A stretch of DNA of 36,447 bases from Ectothiorhodospiraceae bacterium (GCA_020831885.1 JAFIFU010000005.1:90071-126517); one strand, 5' to 3'; counted from the first letter of the stretch, positions 23,712-33,915 are shown. Made by a program: numbers and translations. The notes: a model not told the origin generated them from the sequence alone.

Positions 23712-24928
23712 GAGCCCCTCCGCACCAGCAGCCGTCCCTGCACGGCTTCGTCTTCAGCCCGCGCCGAGCGCACCTCCGCCTGCAGTTGCTCGTTGGCGTC
23801 CAGCTCCTGCTGCAGGCGGTCCAGCCGTTGTAGATCGGAGACGGTGAGTTCCAGCTCCAGATTACCGTTGCGGTAGCTCAGGCCGGTGAGACGGAAGCCC
23901 TCGCCGCCGGCCAGAACCGGGCCAACCGCCTCAAGGGTTTCCAGCAACCGGTCGCTGTCGGCTGCGGTGCCGCCACCACGCAGTTGGGCCAGACGGTTGT
24001 CCACCCGGGTCCGCGCCGCCTGCAGGCTCGTGGCCTCCGGAAAAATGTGGCGCAGCAACTCCAGGTTCCGGCTTTCCAGTTCCGCGAGTTCGTTCCGCAT
24101 CTGCTGTTGTTCGGTCAGGGCGTGGCCGGTGTCCAGTGTCACCCAGGCCGCGAACAGAATGGCCGCGGGAAGCCACGGCCGCCAGAGGCTCTGCTGGCCG
24201 CTGGCAGGGGCGTAGGGGCCGGTGAGAAGCTGGATCTGGTGCGGGTCGTCCAGCCCCCGGGCCAGCAGCGCCGGGGCGTCGTCCAGCGCACGCGGCTCCA
24301 ACGGCACGCCGGCCAGCTCCGCGGGCAGGTCCGTGTGCTGTGCACCGTAAACCACCACGGTGTGCGGCCGCTGTTCGCCCCGCTCCTCCAGCGCCGCTTC
24401 CAGCAGCAACAGCAGATTGTCCCGATCGCCGCCGAATCCCTGCTGCGGCCCGGTGCGGACGGCGAAACCGTCCCCGTCCAGGAGCACCGTCCACGTCTCC
24501 GTTTCCAGCGGCAGGCAAAGCGGCTCCGGCAACAGGCGTGTGGGGCCAAGGCCTGCCTCCTCCAGGCGCCGCAGCCAGTCCTCCAGCCAGGCCACATCCA
24601 CCACCGCCACCGGCCAGTCGCCGGCCGGCGTACGCTGTCCCAGCACGAAATGCTGGGCTTCCACATCGCCGGCCACGCTGTCCTCCAACGCATACGGGAT
24701 GGCGCGCAGCAGCTTCTGCCGGCTCTGGGTGGGCACCACGGCGCTGGTCAGTAGCACGTCGGCAGCGGACACCAGGCCGGTGACGGGGCGGTCGTCGGCC
24801 TGCTCCGCCAGCAGGGCCAGGTCGTCGGTGACGCCCTGGTCCTGGATGCCGCCTTCCCGGTCCAACAGGAACCAGCGCACCGGCTGGCGGTGGTCACTGC
24901 CCAGGCGAATGATCAGACGTGGCCGCAT
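23708..24928 (-). CDS. gspL: Type II secretion protein GspL
   Basis: Inner-membrane platform protein of 406 residues that anchors the ATPase GspE. A cytoplasmic actin-like domain covers about 1-235 (SAADVLLTSAVVPTQSRQKL, AIPYALEDSVAGDVEAQHF), one membrane helix lies near 247-266 (WLPAAILFAAWVTLD), and a periplasmic coiled-coil/ferredoxin-like part pairs with GspM. Start at ATG 24928 with AGAAGG just upstream; the 82-base gap from gspK is the largest in this half of the operon. Confidence 0.92.
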   Translation of the reverse strand: MRPRLIIRLGSDHRQPVRWFLLDREGGIQDQGVTDDLALLAEQADDRPVTGLVSAADVLLTSAVVPTQSRQKLLRAIPYALEDSVAGDVEAQHFVLGQRTPAGDWPVAVVDVAWLEDWLRRLEEAGLGPTRLLPEPLCLPLETETWTVLLDGDGFAVRTGPQQGFGGDRDNLLLLLEAALEERGEQRPHTVVVYGAQHTDLPAELAGVPLEPRALDDAPALLARGLDDPHQIQLLTGPYAPASGQQSLWRPWLPAAILFAAWVTLDTGHALTEQQQMRNELAELESRNLELLRHIFPEATSLQAARTRVDNRLAQLRGGGTAADSDRLLETLEAVGPVLAGGEGFRLTGLSYRNGNLELELTVSDLQRLDRLQQELDANEQLQAEVRSARAEDEAVQGRLLVRRGS

Positions 24929-25010
24929 GCCCTTCTCTCGGATGGTTGTGCCGTCCCGGCATTGTCTGTGGTCGGGGCGTCCCGTGCAATCGGCGGACCG
25001 TCCGGCGCCG

Positions 25011-25961
25011 TCATTCCACGAACCCCTGGCGGCGCAGCAGCACCCGGGCGGTGCCCGCATCGCTGCGGTGGATCACGCTCTCGGTGAGCAGGCGGCTGCG
25101 CCCGAGTGCCACCTGGCTGCGCACGAGGAAATGGTTACTGGTCACCGCCAGCCCCTCCTGCGGCAGTTCCCGGCCCGCCAGCACCGGGTCCTGGGCGAAG
25201 GCGTCCACACCGTCGAAACCGTCGTCCGGGCGGTTCTCCGCCAGCCGCTCCGCATCCGCCTCCCCGAGCCCCTCGGCCAGAATCCGCAGCACCTCCGGCG
25301 GTGCGGTGTTCACATTGATGCGGGTGCCGCGGGGCAGGGCGGTGACCCACGGGGCCAGTTGCCGGTAGGTCTCGTCGTCGAATCCCCGTATCAGGCGCAG
25401 TTCCGTGGCACTGACCATGGGGCGGTTGGCGGTCCGGTACGGCGGGTCCAGCCGGGAGTAATAATCGTCCTCCGCGCCATCGGGAAAGCGGGGCTGGATA
25501 TCCGCGTCAATCCAGTCCTTGACCGCAAACACCAGGTTTTCGTCCAGGCCATTGTAGCGCAGCAGGCGGCGGAATCGGTCCACCGCCTGTTGATTGGCGG
25601 AACCGTCGGGGTTGACCAGATTGTTCAGGTTGAACCGTCCTTCCAGGTCCTCCATCTGGAAGCTGAGCTGCACCGGCAGCTCCTCGAAGGGCGGAAGCTG
25701 GATCGGCTGAGCCCAGAGCTGGTTCAGGTGGTCCACCGGGTTGGTGGTGTCCCGGCGCATTTCGTTCAGTACCTCGATGGCCCAGGCTTCGCCGGCCAGG
25801 ACGAACTGCCAGGCCTGGTCCCGTTCCAGCAGTGCGGAGCTGCGTGCGTTGTCGAACACGGCGCGGCTGGCCAACTGGGTGGCGACCAGGGAGGCCATGA
25901 ACACGATAAGCAGCGCGGTGATCAGGGCCGCCCCGGACTGCTGATGCCGTAGGCTGTTCAT
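25011..25961 (-). CDS. gspK: Type II secretion minor pseudopilin GspK
   Basis: Large minor pseudopilin (316 residues) that caps the tip of the pseudopilus with GspI and GspJ. The N-terminus has a prepilin peptidase site, QQSGAALITALLIV, with cleavage after Gly and, as usual for GspK, no Glu at +5. A hydrophobic helix follows. The inserted alpha domain includes LEGRFNLNNLV and INVNTAPPEVLRIL, hallmarks of the family. Start overlaps the gspJ stop (25958-25961). Confidence 0.93.
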   Translation of the reverse strand: MNSLRHQQSGAALITALLIVFMASLVATQLASRAVFDNARSSALLERDQAWQFVLAGEAWAIEVLNEMRRDTTNPVDHLNQLWAQPIQLPPFEELPVQLSFQMEDLEGRFNLNNLVNPDGSANQQAVDRFRRLLRYNGLDENLVFAVKDWIDADIQPRFPDGAEDDYYSRLDPPYRTANRPMVSATELRLIRGFDDETYRQLAPWVTALPRGTRINVNTAPPEVLRILAEGLGEADAERLAENRPDDGFDGVDAFAQDPVLAGRELPQEGLAVTSNHFLVRSQVALGRSRLLTESVIHRSDAGTARVLLRRQGFVE

Positions 25962-26572
25962 GGCTGGCTCACCTCCAGCCCGTCGGCCAGTCGGAACAGC
26001 CGCACCAGTTCACCCAGATCCTCCAGTTCCAGGGTGATTTCCACAGCCACGGGCAGAAGCTCGGTGCCCCGGGGCTGTCCGGCCGGCGGCCAGGTCTCCC
26101 GCCAGTCACGGTTCCGGTCCAGATAGCGGAAACGAAGCTCCGTGACCCCCTCCAGGATCTCCGTGGTTCCCCGGGGCGGTTCCACCTGTTGGTCGAGGAC
26201 TTCCCAGTGGATCCGGATCAGCACATCCTCATCCAGCCGGTAGGCCACCCGCTGCAACTCGCTGCGCACCATGCCCAGGGGGTTGCTGCGGCCGGCGCGG
26301 GTGAACTCCAGGTCGGCCAGGTCGTCGCTCAGCATGGCCTCCCGCGGATCCCCGAAGGGATCGCGGATGCCGCGGGTGACGCCCTGCTGGAAATCCCGCT
26401 CCAGCACCGCCATGGCCTGTTGCACCTGCTTCAGTCGCTCGGTCTGCTGCTGAATACCCTCGCGGGCGTCCATCACGGCCCGCAGCCCCTGAAACGCCAT
26501 GGCGGAAAGCACGGCGAATATCCCCACCGCCACCATCAGCTCGATCAGCGTGAAGCCCCGTTGCCGCCTCAT
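25958..26572 (-). CDS. gspJ: Type II secretion minor pseudopilin GspJ
   Basis: 204-residue minor pseudopilin of the GspI-J-K tip complex. RQRGFTLIELMVAVGIF gives a complete class III signal with Glu at +5 after cleavage, followed by the membrane/polymerisation helix. LMVAV, LERDFQQ and ELRFRYLDRN fit the family. Its ATG overlaps the gspI TGA by one base, implying coupled translation. Confidence 0.93.
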   Translation of the reverse strand: MRRQRGFTLIELMVAVGIFAVLSAMAFQGLRAVMDAREGIQQQTERLKQVQQAMAVLERDFQQGVTRGIRDPFGDPREAMLSDDLADLEFTRAGRSNPLGMVRSELQRVAYRLDEDVLIRIHWEVLDQQVEPPRGTTEILEGVTELRFRYLDRNRDWRETWPPAGQPRGTELLPVAVEITLELEDLGELVRLFRLADGLEVSQP

Positions 26573-26991
26573 CAGCTACCCGTCTCCCCGGTTGGCGGCG
26601 GCAGCGGGATGTCGCGGCTGCTGTCCGGGTCGGCCAGCAGCCCCATCAGCGTGCTGACAGGGTAATCATCCCCCTCGTTCAGAAAGACGGAGACATCCGC
26701 GCGCCGCAGCCGTGGATTGGGGGTGCTCTGGATCCGGGCCTCCCAGTACCAGGTATGGCCGCCCATGTCGGCCTCGCCCTCCCGGGAACCGGTTTCCCAC
26801 ACCTGCATCACCTGCAGTTCGGTCAGCACATTGCTGGCCACCCAGTGGCTGAGCATGCGCTCGCGGCTGATCGTGGCGTTGCCGGTGGACTGCATCACCG
26901 CCGTGATCAGGCCGGCAAAGGCCACGCCCACGATGGTCAGGGCCACCATGACCTCCAGCAGGGTGAAGCCGTGTTGCCGCCGGCGGTTCAC
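26572..26991 (-). CDS. gspI: Type II secretion minor pseudopilin GspI
   Basis: 139-residue minor pseudopilin that starts assembly of the tip complex. QHGFTLLEVMVALTIVGVAF contains the prepilin peptidase site and Glu +5; ASNVLTELQ and the GHTWYWE strand are family-typical. The C-terminus ends in a Pro-rich stretch (PLPPPTGETGS), slightly longer than in E. coli-type proteins. Overlaps gspH by four bases (26988-26991). Confidence 0.93.
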   Translation of the reverse strand: MNRRRQHGFTLLEVMVALTIVGVAFAGLITAVMQSTGNATISRERMLSHWVASNVLTELQVMQVWETGSREGEADMGGHTWYWEARIQSTPNPRLRRADVSVFLNEGDDYPVSTLMGLLADPDSSRDIPLPPPTGETGS

Positions 26992-27551
26992 CGGGTGTCC
27001 TCCTCGGGGAGCTCCAGCGTCAGCCGTCCGGTCAGGTCGCCCTGGATGAGGTAGCGGGTGCGGTCCCGGCGGTCCCGGTCCGACAGGCTGAGGCTGAATG
27101 GAGTGATCTCGCCGCTGGAGAGCAGCATGATACCGGGGCGATCATCCTCGCTGGCGCCGGGTTCCCGATCCCCCGGCAGGCCCTCCACTTCGACCTCCAT
27201 CCGTACCTGGTTCGGCAGCGCGTGCGGGTTCAGGTAACGGCGGTCGGATTCCCGGATGCCGCGCCAGGCATTATCCTGCAGTTCGGTGAACCGGTAGCCG
27301 TCCGGCTCCAGGATCAGTCCCAGCTCCCGTGCCTCCAGCAGGGCCGATTCGGCGGCGAGTTCCAGCACCATGTGCAGGCGACGGGCTTCCCGCTCCACCG
27401 TGTCGTCCCGGCCCATGCTCAGGCCCAGCACGGCGAAGGTGGTGATGGTGCCGATGATCACCACCACCACCATGATCTCGATCAGGGTGAAACCCCGCTG
27501 CCGCCCGGCCGGGCCGGGCGGAGCGGCGGCTGCGGTCCCTGCGCCTGGCAT
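26988..27551 (-). CDS. gspH: Type II secretion minor pseudopilin GspH
   Basis: 187-residue minor pseudopilin placed below the tip complex. The prepilin signal GRQRGFTLIEIMVVVVIIG comes after an unusually long leader of about 20 residues rich in Ala, Gly and Pro. ESALLEARELGLILEPDGYRF is typical of GspH. Start at ATG 27551 with GGAG six bases upstream, 28 bases after gspG; the frame is open far upstream inside gspG, but those starts are unsupported. Confidence 0.9.
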   Translation of the reverse strand: MPGAGTAAAAPPGPAGRQRGFTLIEIMVVVVIIGTITTFAVLGLSMGRDDTVEREARRLHMVLELAAESALLEARELGLILEPDGYRFTELQDNAWRGIRESDRRYLNPHALPNQVRMEVEVEGLPGDREPGASEDDRPGIMLLSSGEITPFSLSLSDRDRRDRTRYLIQGDLTGRLTLELPEEDTR

Positions 27552-27579
27552 CCGCGTCTCCAGGCCCTGGCGGGCCGTG

Positions 27580-28041
27580 TCAGTCGATGTCGTGATTGCT
27601 GATCTCGGCGTTCTCGCCCTCGCCGCCCGGGCGTCCGTCCGCCCCCAGGGTGAATATCCGGACGCGGCCACCCGCATCGTCCGGAGCCAGATACTGGTAT
27701 TCACCACCCCAGGGGTCCTTGGGGATGCTGCGCATGTAAGGTTTCCAGTTCCGCGGTTCCGGCGGAGCCGTGGGGCGTTCCACCAGCGCCTGCAGGCCCT
27801 GATCGGTGGTGGGGTAGCGGTAATTGTCCATCCGGTACATGTCCAGCGCCTGCTCAATGGTGCGCAGGTCGTGCTTCACCTTGGTCATGCGGGCCTGTTC
27901 CGGATTATCCAGGATGTTCGGGACGGCGAAGGCCACCAGAATGCCCAGGATCACCACCACCACCATGATCTCGATGAGGGTGAAGCCCCGTTGGCCGGCA
28001 TATCGCGAGGCCAGGTCTTGCCGGTAACTGCTCAGATTCAT
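27580..28041 (-). CDS. gspG: Type II secretion major pseudopilin GspG
   Basis: Major subunit of the pseudopilus that pushes substrates through the secretin. 153 residues from ATG 28041. GQRGFTLIEIMVVVVILGIL is the prepilin signal and polymerisation helix; VKHDLRTIEQALDMYRMDNYRYPTTDQGLQALV, DPWGGEYQYLAPD and the C-terminal Asp-rich calcium loop (TLGADGRPGGEGENAEISNHDID) are diagnostic. A GTG at 28053 in the same frame, with AGGAA just upstream, is an alternative start. A hairpin lies between the gspF stop and this gene. Confidence 0.95.
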   Translation of the reverse strand: MNLSSYRQDLASRYAGQRGFTLIEIMVVVVILGILVAFAVPNILDNPEQARMTKVKHDLRTIEQALDMYRMDNYRYPTTDQGLQALVERPTAPPEPRNWKPYMRSIPKDPWGGEYQYLAPDDAGGRVRIFTLGADGRPGGEGENAEISNHDID

Positions 28042-28102
28042 GTTCTGTCTCACAGGTTTCCTGATGCTCTACAGACAATGATTTCGGCGAAAATGCTTGC
28101 TG

Positions 28103-28138
28103 TCCATTCTGCCCGGTTGCCGTTGCCGTCGGAATGGA
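28103..28138. other. Intercistronic hairpin upstream of gspG
   Basis: TCCATTC (28103-28109) pairs with GAATGGA (28132-28138) around a GC-rich loop. It sits directly after the gspF stop codon and about 60 bases before gspG. A 3' stability or processing hairpin could help the major pseudopilin be made in excess; this is inference. Confidence 0.45.
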
Positions 28139-29371
28139 TTAGCCCACCAGATCCGTCATCTGGAAGATGGGCAGCATGATGGCCAGGACAATAACCAGCA
28201 CGATGGCGCCCATGGCCAGGATGATCAGCGGTTCCAGCACCGTCAGGGCGGTACCCACCAGCCCCTGCACCTCCCGTTCCTGGTTCACTGCCGCCCGCTC
28301 CAGCATCTGCTCCAGACGCCCGCTGTTCTCGCCGCTGGCCACCAGGTGCAGCAGCATGGGCGGAAACTGCTCGCTGCGTTCCAGCGCCCGGCTGATGCCC
28401 GTTCCCTCGCGGACCAGCACGGCGGCGTTCTCCACCGCTTCCCGCATGGGCAGGTTGGTCATCACCTCGGCGGAAATGCGCATGGCCTCCAGGACAGGCA
28501 CCCCGGCATCGGCCAGGATACTGAACGTACGGGCGAAGCGTGCCGCGTTCGCGCCGCGGATAATGCGCCGGACCAGTGGCACCCGCAACTGGAAGGCGTG
28601 AAACCGGTAACGGAACCGGCGGTTGCGCAGCCCGTACATGAACGCGACAACCAGGGCGGCAAGCCCCAGCATCAGCCAGATGCCGTGATCCCGGAGGAAA
28701 TCGCTGGTGGCGATCAGGGCCGTGGTCAGGGCCGGCAGGGTCTGGCCGGCGGTGGTGAAGGCGTCGGTCACCTGGGGCACCACGAAGGTGAGCAGCAGCA
28801 CCACCACCAGCACCGCCACGGTGACCAGTATGGCCGGGTAGAACAACGCCAGGCGGATTTTCTGTTGCATCTCCTGGCGGGTTTCCGTGTAGTCCGCCAG
28901 CCGTTCCAGGACCAGGTCCAGCTTTCCCGTCTGCTCCCCGGCGGCCACCGTGGCCCGGTACATTTCCGGGAAGGCCCGGGGGAACTGCGCCATGCCGTCC
29001 GCCAGGCTGTAGCCTTCCATCACCCGGGAGCGCACCGCGGTCATCATGGCCCGGGTGCGGGCCTTCTCGCTCTGTCTGGAGCAGGCCCGCAGGGCTTCCT
29101 CCAGCGGCAGGCCGGAGCCCGCCAGGGTGGCGAGCTGGCGCGTGATCATGGCCAGTTCCGCCGCCGCCAGGCCGCCTCCCAGCAGACGGCTGCGGCGACC
29201 GGTCAGACCCTCGGGGCCACCCCGACCCCGGTCGGCAACCGCCTCCACTGCCAGCGGGATCCAGCCCTTGTCCCGGAGCTGCTGACGGACCTGGCGCGGG
29301 GTGTCGCCCTCCAGGACACCTTTCAGCTCCTTGCCCCGGGTATCCAGCGCGGAATACTCGAACGCCCCCAT
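28139..29371 (-). CDS. gspF: Type II secretion inner-membrane platform protein GspF
   Basis: Polytopic platform protein (410 residues) around which the pseudopilus is built. AFEYSALDTRGKELKGVLEGD at the N-terminus is diagnostic. Two T2SSF cytoplasmic domains (about 75-195 and 275-395) each precede membrane helices; three hydrophobic segments are visible near 170-195, 220-245 and 375-400, and GLPLEEALRA plus the second-domain GVPVLEAMRI repeat mark the duplication. It is 38 bases downstream of gspE. Confidence 0.95.
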   Translation of the reverse strand: MGAFEYSALDTRGKELKGVLEGDTPRQVRQQLRDKGWIPLAVEAVADRGRGGPEGLTGRRSRLLGGGLAAAELAMITRQLATLAGSGLPLEEALRACSRQSEKARTRAMMTAVRSRVMEGYSLADGMAQFPRAFPEMYRATVAAGEQTGKLDLVLERLADYTETRQEMQQKIRLALFYPAILVTVAVLVVVLLLTFVVPQVTDAFTTAGQTLPALTTALIATSDFLRDHGIWLMLGLAALVVAFMYGLRNRRFRYRFHAFQLRVPLVRRIIRGANAARFARTFSILADAGVPVLEAMRISAEVMTNLPMREAVENAAVLVREGTGISRALERSEQFPPMLLHLVASGENSGRLEQMLERAAVNQEREVQGLVGTALTVLEPLIILAMGAIVLVIVLAIMLPIFQMTDLVG

Positions 29372-29409
29372 GCCCTACCGTCCTGCCCGGTTCAGCCTGA
29401 TCATCGGTT

Positions 29410-30969
29410 TCATGCCTCCAGCGGGGCGGTGTCCTCGGTGGTGACCCGCAGCACTTCCTCCACGGTGGTTTGCCCGGCAAGGATGCGGCGTACGCCATCC
29501 TGGCGCAGACCGGGCGTGAGCCTGCGGGCGTGGCGTTCGATCTTCTGCTCCGCCACGCCGTCGTGGATCATGTTGCGGATGCGTTCATCCACCGGCACCA
29601 GCTCGAAAATGCCGCCGCGGCCACGGTAGCCCAGATTGTTGCAGTGGGCACAGCCGGCCGCGTGAAACAGCGTGGGCGGATCCGCCGGATCCAGGCCCAG
29701 ACGTTCGCAATCCAGCGTGTTGGCCTGGTACGGCTGCTTGCAGTGATCACAGAGCAGCCGGACCAGCCGCTGCGACATGATACCCACCAGACTGGAGGCC
29801 AGCAGGAAAGGTTCCACGCCCATGTCCCGCAGGCGGCTGACGGCGCCCACCGCCGTATTCGTGTGCAGCGTGGACAGGACCAGGTGGCCCGTGAGCGAGG
29901 CCTGCACGGCAATCTCGGCCGTTTCCAGGTCGCGGATCTCGCCCACCATGACCACGTCCGGATCCTGCCGGAGGATCGCCCGCAGCCCCCGGGCAAAGGT
30001 CATGTCCACCTTGGTGTTCACCTGGGTCTGGCCGATGCCTTCCAGGTAGTACTCAATGGGATCCTCCACGGTGAGAATACTGCGGCTGGCATCGTTGAGC
30101 TGGGTGAGCGCCGCGTACAGTGTGGTGGTTTTGCCGGAACCGGTGGGGCCGGTGACCAGCAGAATGCCGTGGGGCATGTGGATCAGCCGGTGCAGCATGT
30201 CGCGCTGGTCGTCCGGCATGCCCAGATGGGAGAGATCCAGGCGCCCGGCCTGCTTGTCCAGCAGCCGGAGGACCACGCGCTCGCCGTGCCCCGACGGCAG
30301 GGTGGAGACGCGGACGTCCACCGCCCGGCCGGCGATGCGCAGGGAAATGCGGCCGTCCTGGGGCAGTCGCTTCTCGGCGATGTCCAGTCTGGCCATGACC
30401 TTGATGCGGGAGATCAGCAGCGGCCCCATCACCCGGGGGGGCTGCAACACCTCCCGCAGGATGCCGTCCACGCGGAAGCGGACGATCAGGCGATGCTCGA
30501 AGGGTTCGATATGGATATCGGAGGCGTTCTCCTTGATGGCCTCGGTGAGCAGGGCGTTGATCAGGCGGATAATGGGCGCGTCGTCCGCGCTCTCCAGCAG
30601 GTCTTCCGGTTCCGGCAGCGAATCCGCGATGCTGGAAAGATCCATGTCCTCGCCCAGATCCTCCACCATCTGGGCGGCTTCGCCGGTCTGCCGCTCATAG
30701 CCACGCTGCAGTTCCCGCTCGAAGGTCTGCGCATCCACACGCCTGACGGTGATCGGCATGCCCAGGGTCCGGCGCAGTTCGGTCAGGCTGTGAACGCCGA
30801 CGCCGGGCCGGGCGCAGACCAGGGCATGCCCGTGCGCGTCCACGCCGGTGACCACAAGGCCGTGGCGTTTGGCAAAGGCGAAGGATGGACGTGGCGGGGT
30901 GTCGGTTGCCGGTCCGACTTCTGTCGCCGCTGCCGGCGGCGTCCCGTCGTCTTGCATCTGGGTCGCCAT
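29410..30969 (-). CDS. gspE: Type II secretion ATPase GspE
   Basis: Cytoplasmic hexameric ATPase (519 residues) that powers pseudopilus assembly and binds GspL. N-terminal GspE/PilB domain about 40-130; catalytic domain with Walker [11 protein letters not shown] near 274-283, Asp box [10 protein letters not shown], Walker B-like VVMVGEIRD and His box [12 protein letters not shown] tetracysteine zinc module (CDHC near 405 and CAHC near 438) is present. The first 30 residues are a Pro/Ala/Thr-rich extension. It begins two bases after the gspD stop. Confidence 0.96.
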   Translation of the reverse strand: MATQMQDDGTPPAAATEVGPATDTPPRPSFAFAKRHGLVVTGVDAHGHALVCARPGVGVHSLTELRRTLGMPITVRRVDAQTFERELQRGYERQTGEAAQMVEDLGEDMDLSSIADSLPEPEDLLESADDAPIIRLINALLTEAIKENASDIHIEPFEHRLIVRFRVDGILREVLQPPRVMGPLLISRIKVMARLDIAEKRLPQDGRISLRIAGRAVDVRVSTLPSGHGERVVLRLLDKQAGRLDLSHLGMPDDQRDMLHRLIHMPHGILLVTGPTGSGKTTTLYAALTQLNDASRSILTVEDPIEYYLEGIGQTQVNTKVDMTFARGLRAILRQDPDVVMVGEIRDLETAEIAVQASLTGHLVLSTLHTNTAVGAVSRLRDMGVEPFLLASSLVGIMSQRLVRLLCDHCKQPYQANTLDCERLGLDPADPPTLFHAAGCAHCNNLGYRGRGGIFELVPVDERIRNMIHDGVAEQKIERHARRLTPGLRQDGVRRILAGQTTVEEVLRVTTEDTAPLEA

Positions 30970-30971
30970 GG

Positions 30972-32996
30972 TCAGTTCATCTCGGAAAACGGATGGGGCA
31001 GCTCGGCCCGGCCCATGGCCGGCAAGGCCGGCGGTTCCGCGTCGCGCATGAGCTGCACGCCCCGCTGCTGTCGGTCCAACTGCTGGGCGCGCATGAAGTT
31101 GTACTTCCGGCCGGTGAAATCCTCGGCAATGGCGCGATCCCGGATGATGGTGGGCTGCATGAAAACCATCAGGTTACGCTTGACCAGCGAGGTGGAACGG
31201 TAGCGGAACAGCTCGCCCAGCAAGGGTATGGAACCCAGTCCGGGCACCCGCTGTTCCTGCTCCTGCAGATCGTCGTCCATCAGGCCGCCCAGGGCGATCA
31301 CCTGGCCGTCGTCCACCAGGACACTGGTCCGGATGCTGCGGCGGTTGGTGATGGGGCCGGCTGTTCCGGTCTCGCCGATCACGTTGGAGGCCTCCTGTTC
31401 GATCTCCAGCAGCACGGTGTTGCCCTCGTTGATCTGTGGCTTGATCTTCAGGATGATCCCCACGTCCTCCCGGTCGATGGTCTGGAACGGATTGGCCACG
31501 TTGCGGCCTTCCTGACTGAACTGGCCGGTGATGAAGGGGCGGTTCTCCGCCACGCGGATTTCCGCCTCCTGGTTATCCATGGTGACCAGCGTGGGCGTGG
31601 ACAGGATATTGGTGTTGCGGTCCGAGGCCAGAGCCCGGATAAAGGCGCCAAAGCGCACCCGGCTGTCCAGATCGCCCACTACCAGGCTGGCGCCATCGCC
31701 CACCTGCGGACTGGCCGTGTCCAGGGTCAGCAGGGAGCCGATGCTGGTCCCCACGTCCGAGAAATTGGTGATGCCTGCGAAGCCCTCGCCGTCGCTGCCG
31801 TCCACGAACCACTGCACACCGCGCTCACTGCCCCGCTCCTGGGAGATCTCGGCGATCGCCGCCTCCACCAGGATCTGCGCCCGGCGGATGTCCAGCCGGT
31901 CGATCACGCTCCGCAGTGACTGCATCACGGACGGCGGCGCCGTGATCACCAGAGCATTGGTGCTTTCGTCGGCCTGGATGTTCACCACCTGGGCATCGCC
32001 GCGGGTCGCCTCGCCGTCCTGGCGGTCGCGGATGTTCTCGGCCACACCCCGGAGCACCTCCACCAGGTCCGGCGCGCGGGCGTACCGCAGGTAGATCACG
32101 TGGGTGTCGCCGTCGTCGGGCAGCGGGTCGTCCAACTGGGCGATCAGTGCCCGCATGCGCAAGCGCTGGTGCCGGTCGCCGGAGAGCAGCACGCTGTTGG
32201 TACGCTCATCCGCGGCAATGCGGACCTGGTTCGCGGGGACGGTTTCCGCGTCGGTGCGTTGCAGGCTGTTCAGAATACGGACGATCTCGCCCACCGACGC
32301 GTTCTCCAGGCGGACCACGTCCACTTCATCGTCGCCCGCCCGGTCCACCTGCTGGACCAGCTCGATGATCCGCTCCACGTTGCCGGCGCGGTCGGAGGCG
32401 ATCAGCACGTTGGTGGGGGGGTAGGCGGCCAGATGCGCCTGCTGGGGCAGCAGGGGCCGCAGGATCGGGACCAACTGGGCAACGGGCACGTTGTCCACGG
32501 GGATGACCATTGTCACCATATCGTCCGCCGCGGCCTCGCCCGGGGCCAGTGCCGTGCCCAGTTGCTTGGCATTGGTGTCGGGTATGATCTTGGTGACCTC
32601 GCCGGCGGGTACCGTGGCGAAACCGTGCACCTGCAGGACGGAAAGAAACGCCCGATAGACCTCGTCAGGTTCCATGGGGCGCTTGGAGATCAGCGTTACG
32701 CGCCCCCGGACCCGGGGGTCCACGATGAAATTTTCGCCGGTGATCTCGGCCACGGTGTTGATCAGCGACGTGATCTCGGCATCCTTGAGGTTCAGGGTCA
32801 CCCCTTCATCGCTTCGCTCCACCTGGGCCCAGGTGATGGTCGCCGCCAGGATCAGAACCAAGGCGAGCAGGAAACGTCGGGTGAGGCTGATACGGCGCGC
32901 TTTTCCGCCGGCTGCGCCCTCTCTGGCCGTGCTCCCGCGGGTCGCCCGCCGGTCGCGCGTTTGCAGATCTGATGTCTTGGCTGTCTTCGTTTGCAT
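30972..32996 (-). CDS. gspD: Type II secretion secretin GspD
   Basis: Outer-membrane secretin channel, 674 residues. Domains: N0 ([19 protein letters not shown]), N1-N3 repeats ([51 protein letters not shown]), and the C-terminal secretin barrel with [13 protein letters not shown] and [11 protein letters not shown]. The start is ATG 32996 (GGAGG four bases upstream). This gives a signal peptide with an unusually long basic n-region of about 41 residues before the hydrophobic core [16 protein letters not shown]. No S-domain or pilotin gene is recognisable nearby. Confidence 0.95.
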   Translation of the reverse strand: MQTKTAKTSDLQTRDRRATRGSTAREGAAGGKARRISLTRRFLLALVLILAATITWAQVERSDEGVTLNLKDAEITSLINTVAEITGENFIVDPRVRGRVTLISKRPMEPDEVYRAFLSVLQVHGFATVPAGEVTKIIPDTNAKQLGTALAPGEAAADDMVTMVIPVDNVPVAQLVPILRPLLPQQAHLAAYPPTNVLIASDRAGNVERIIELVQQVDRAGDDEVDVVRLENASVGEIVRILNSLQRTDAETVPANQVRIAADERTNSVLLSGDRHQRLRMRALIAQLDDPLPDDGDTHVIYLRYARAPDLVEVLRGVAENIRDRQDGEATRGDAQVVNIQADESTNALVITAPPSVMQSLRSVIDRLDIRRAQILVEAAIAEISQERGSERGVQWFVDGSDGEGFAGITNFSDVGTSIGSLLTLDTASPQVGDGASLVVGDLDSRVRFGAFIRALASDRNTNILSTPTLVTMDNQEAEIRVAENRPFITGQFSQEGRNVANPFQTIDREDVGIILKIKPQINEGNTVLLEIEQEASNVIGETGTAGPITNRRSIRTSVLVDDGQVIALGGLMDDDLQEQEQRVPGLGSIPLLGELFRYRSTSLVKRNLMVFMQPTIIRDRAIAEDFTGRKYNFMRAQQLDRQQRGVQLMRDAEPPALPAMGRAELPHPFSEMN

Positions 32997-33018
32997 GCCG
33001 CCTCCGCCGCCTGCGGCT

Positions 33019-33915
33019 TCAGTCGAAATCGACACGTACCGTCTGGCTGAGATTATCCCGCACAATGGTCAGTTCCAGCGCGCTGGCGTCGCCAATCTGT
33101 TGCATCACGCCCATGGCCGCTTCCGGACTGTTGAGTGCCTGACCGTTGATGCTGGTGACCACGTCACCGGGCTGCAGCCCCATCGCCTCCAGTGCCCCCG
33201 GCTCCGGGCCGGGGTTCAGCACCACGCCCCGGAATTCCCCGTCCTGCATATAGGGCTCCACCCGGACCATGCGGTTGAAGTCGGCCGGGTTCTGCAGCAG
33301 CCGCTGCCGGAGCTCCCGCACGTCGTCGCCGCGACCCGCCGCGGGTTCGGCAGACGCCGGCCGTGCAGCGGCGCTGTCCGTTTCGGCGCTGCCCGTGTCC
33401 AGCCGTTCCTGGGGCAGCGACAGGGTCTCGTGCCGCCCCTCCCGGCGGAGGATGACGCGATCCGGGTGAATGGCGGCCAGGGTGGCACCCCCCGGCAACT
33501 GATCCCCCACCCGATAAAAGTCCTCACCCTGGTTGCCGCGGCTGATGATCACCAGGGCCCGTTCCTGGGAAGGGCTGTGGAACACCCCGCGCAGGGTCAG
33601 GTTGAGCCGGGTCTCCGGTGCGTCGATCGGGGTGTCGTCCACACGGTCCAGCGGCCCCGCCCGGCCGAACAGGTGCAACTGCGCAATGCGTTCGCCCCGC
33701 TCACTGCCGGGGCGGTCGGCGCGGCGCTCGGTATCCCCCACCGCGGCAGGCGCGGGCGCGGCCTCCGGTGTGCCGGCCGGAATCACATGCCAGGCGAGTT
33801 GCGCCGAGGTCCAGGCCAGCACGGCCACCAGGGCGGCATTCACCAGAAAGGTGGCATACCGCATTCCGGCGGCCGAGGGCCTCAGTCCGCTGAGTCTGGT
33901 CAGGCTTGTGTTCAC
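33019..33915 (-). CDS. gspC: Type II secretion protein GspC with PDZ domain
   Basis: First gene of the gsp operon; inner-membrane protein that links the platform to the secretin. 298 residues: one membrane helix at about 21-43 (TFLVNAALVAVLAWTSAQLAW), a periplasmic homology region binding GspD N0 (LNLTLRGVFHSPSQERALVII), a linker rich in Ala/Glu, and a C-terminal PDZ domain (about 205-298; GLQPGDVVTSINGQALNSPE) implicated in substrate recognition. Divergent from trxA across 447 bases. Confidence 0.94.
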   Translation of the reverse strand: MNTSLTRLSGLRPSAAGMRYATFLVNAALVAVLAWTSAQLAWHVIPAGTPEAAPAPAAVGDTERRADRPGSERGERIAQLHLFGRAGPLDRVDDTPIDAPETRLNLTLRGVFHSPSQERALVIISRGNQGEDFYRVGDQLPGGATLAAIHPDRVILRREGRHETLSLPQERLDTGSAETDSAAARPASAEPAAGRGDDVRELRQRLLQNPADFNRMVRVEPYMQDGEFRGVVLNPGPEPGALEAMGLQPGDVVTSINGQALNSPEAAMGVMQQIGDASALELTIVRDNLSQTVRVDFD

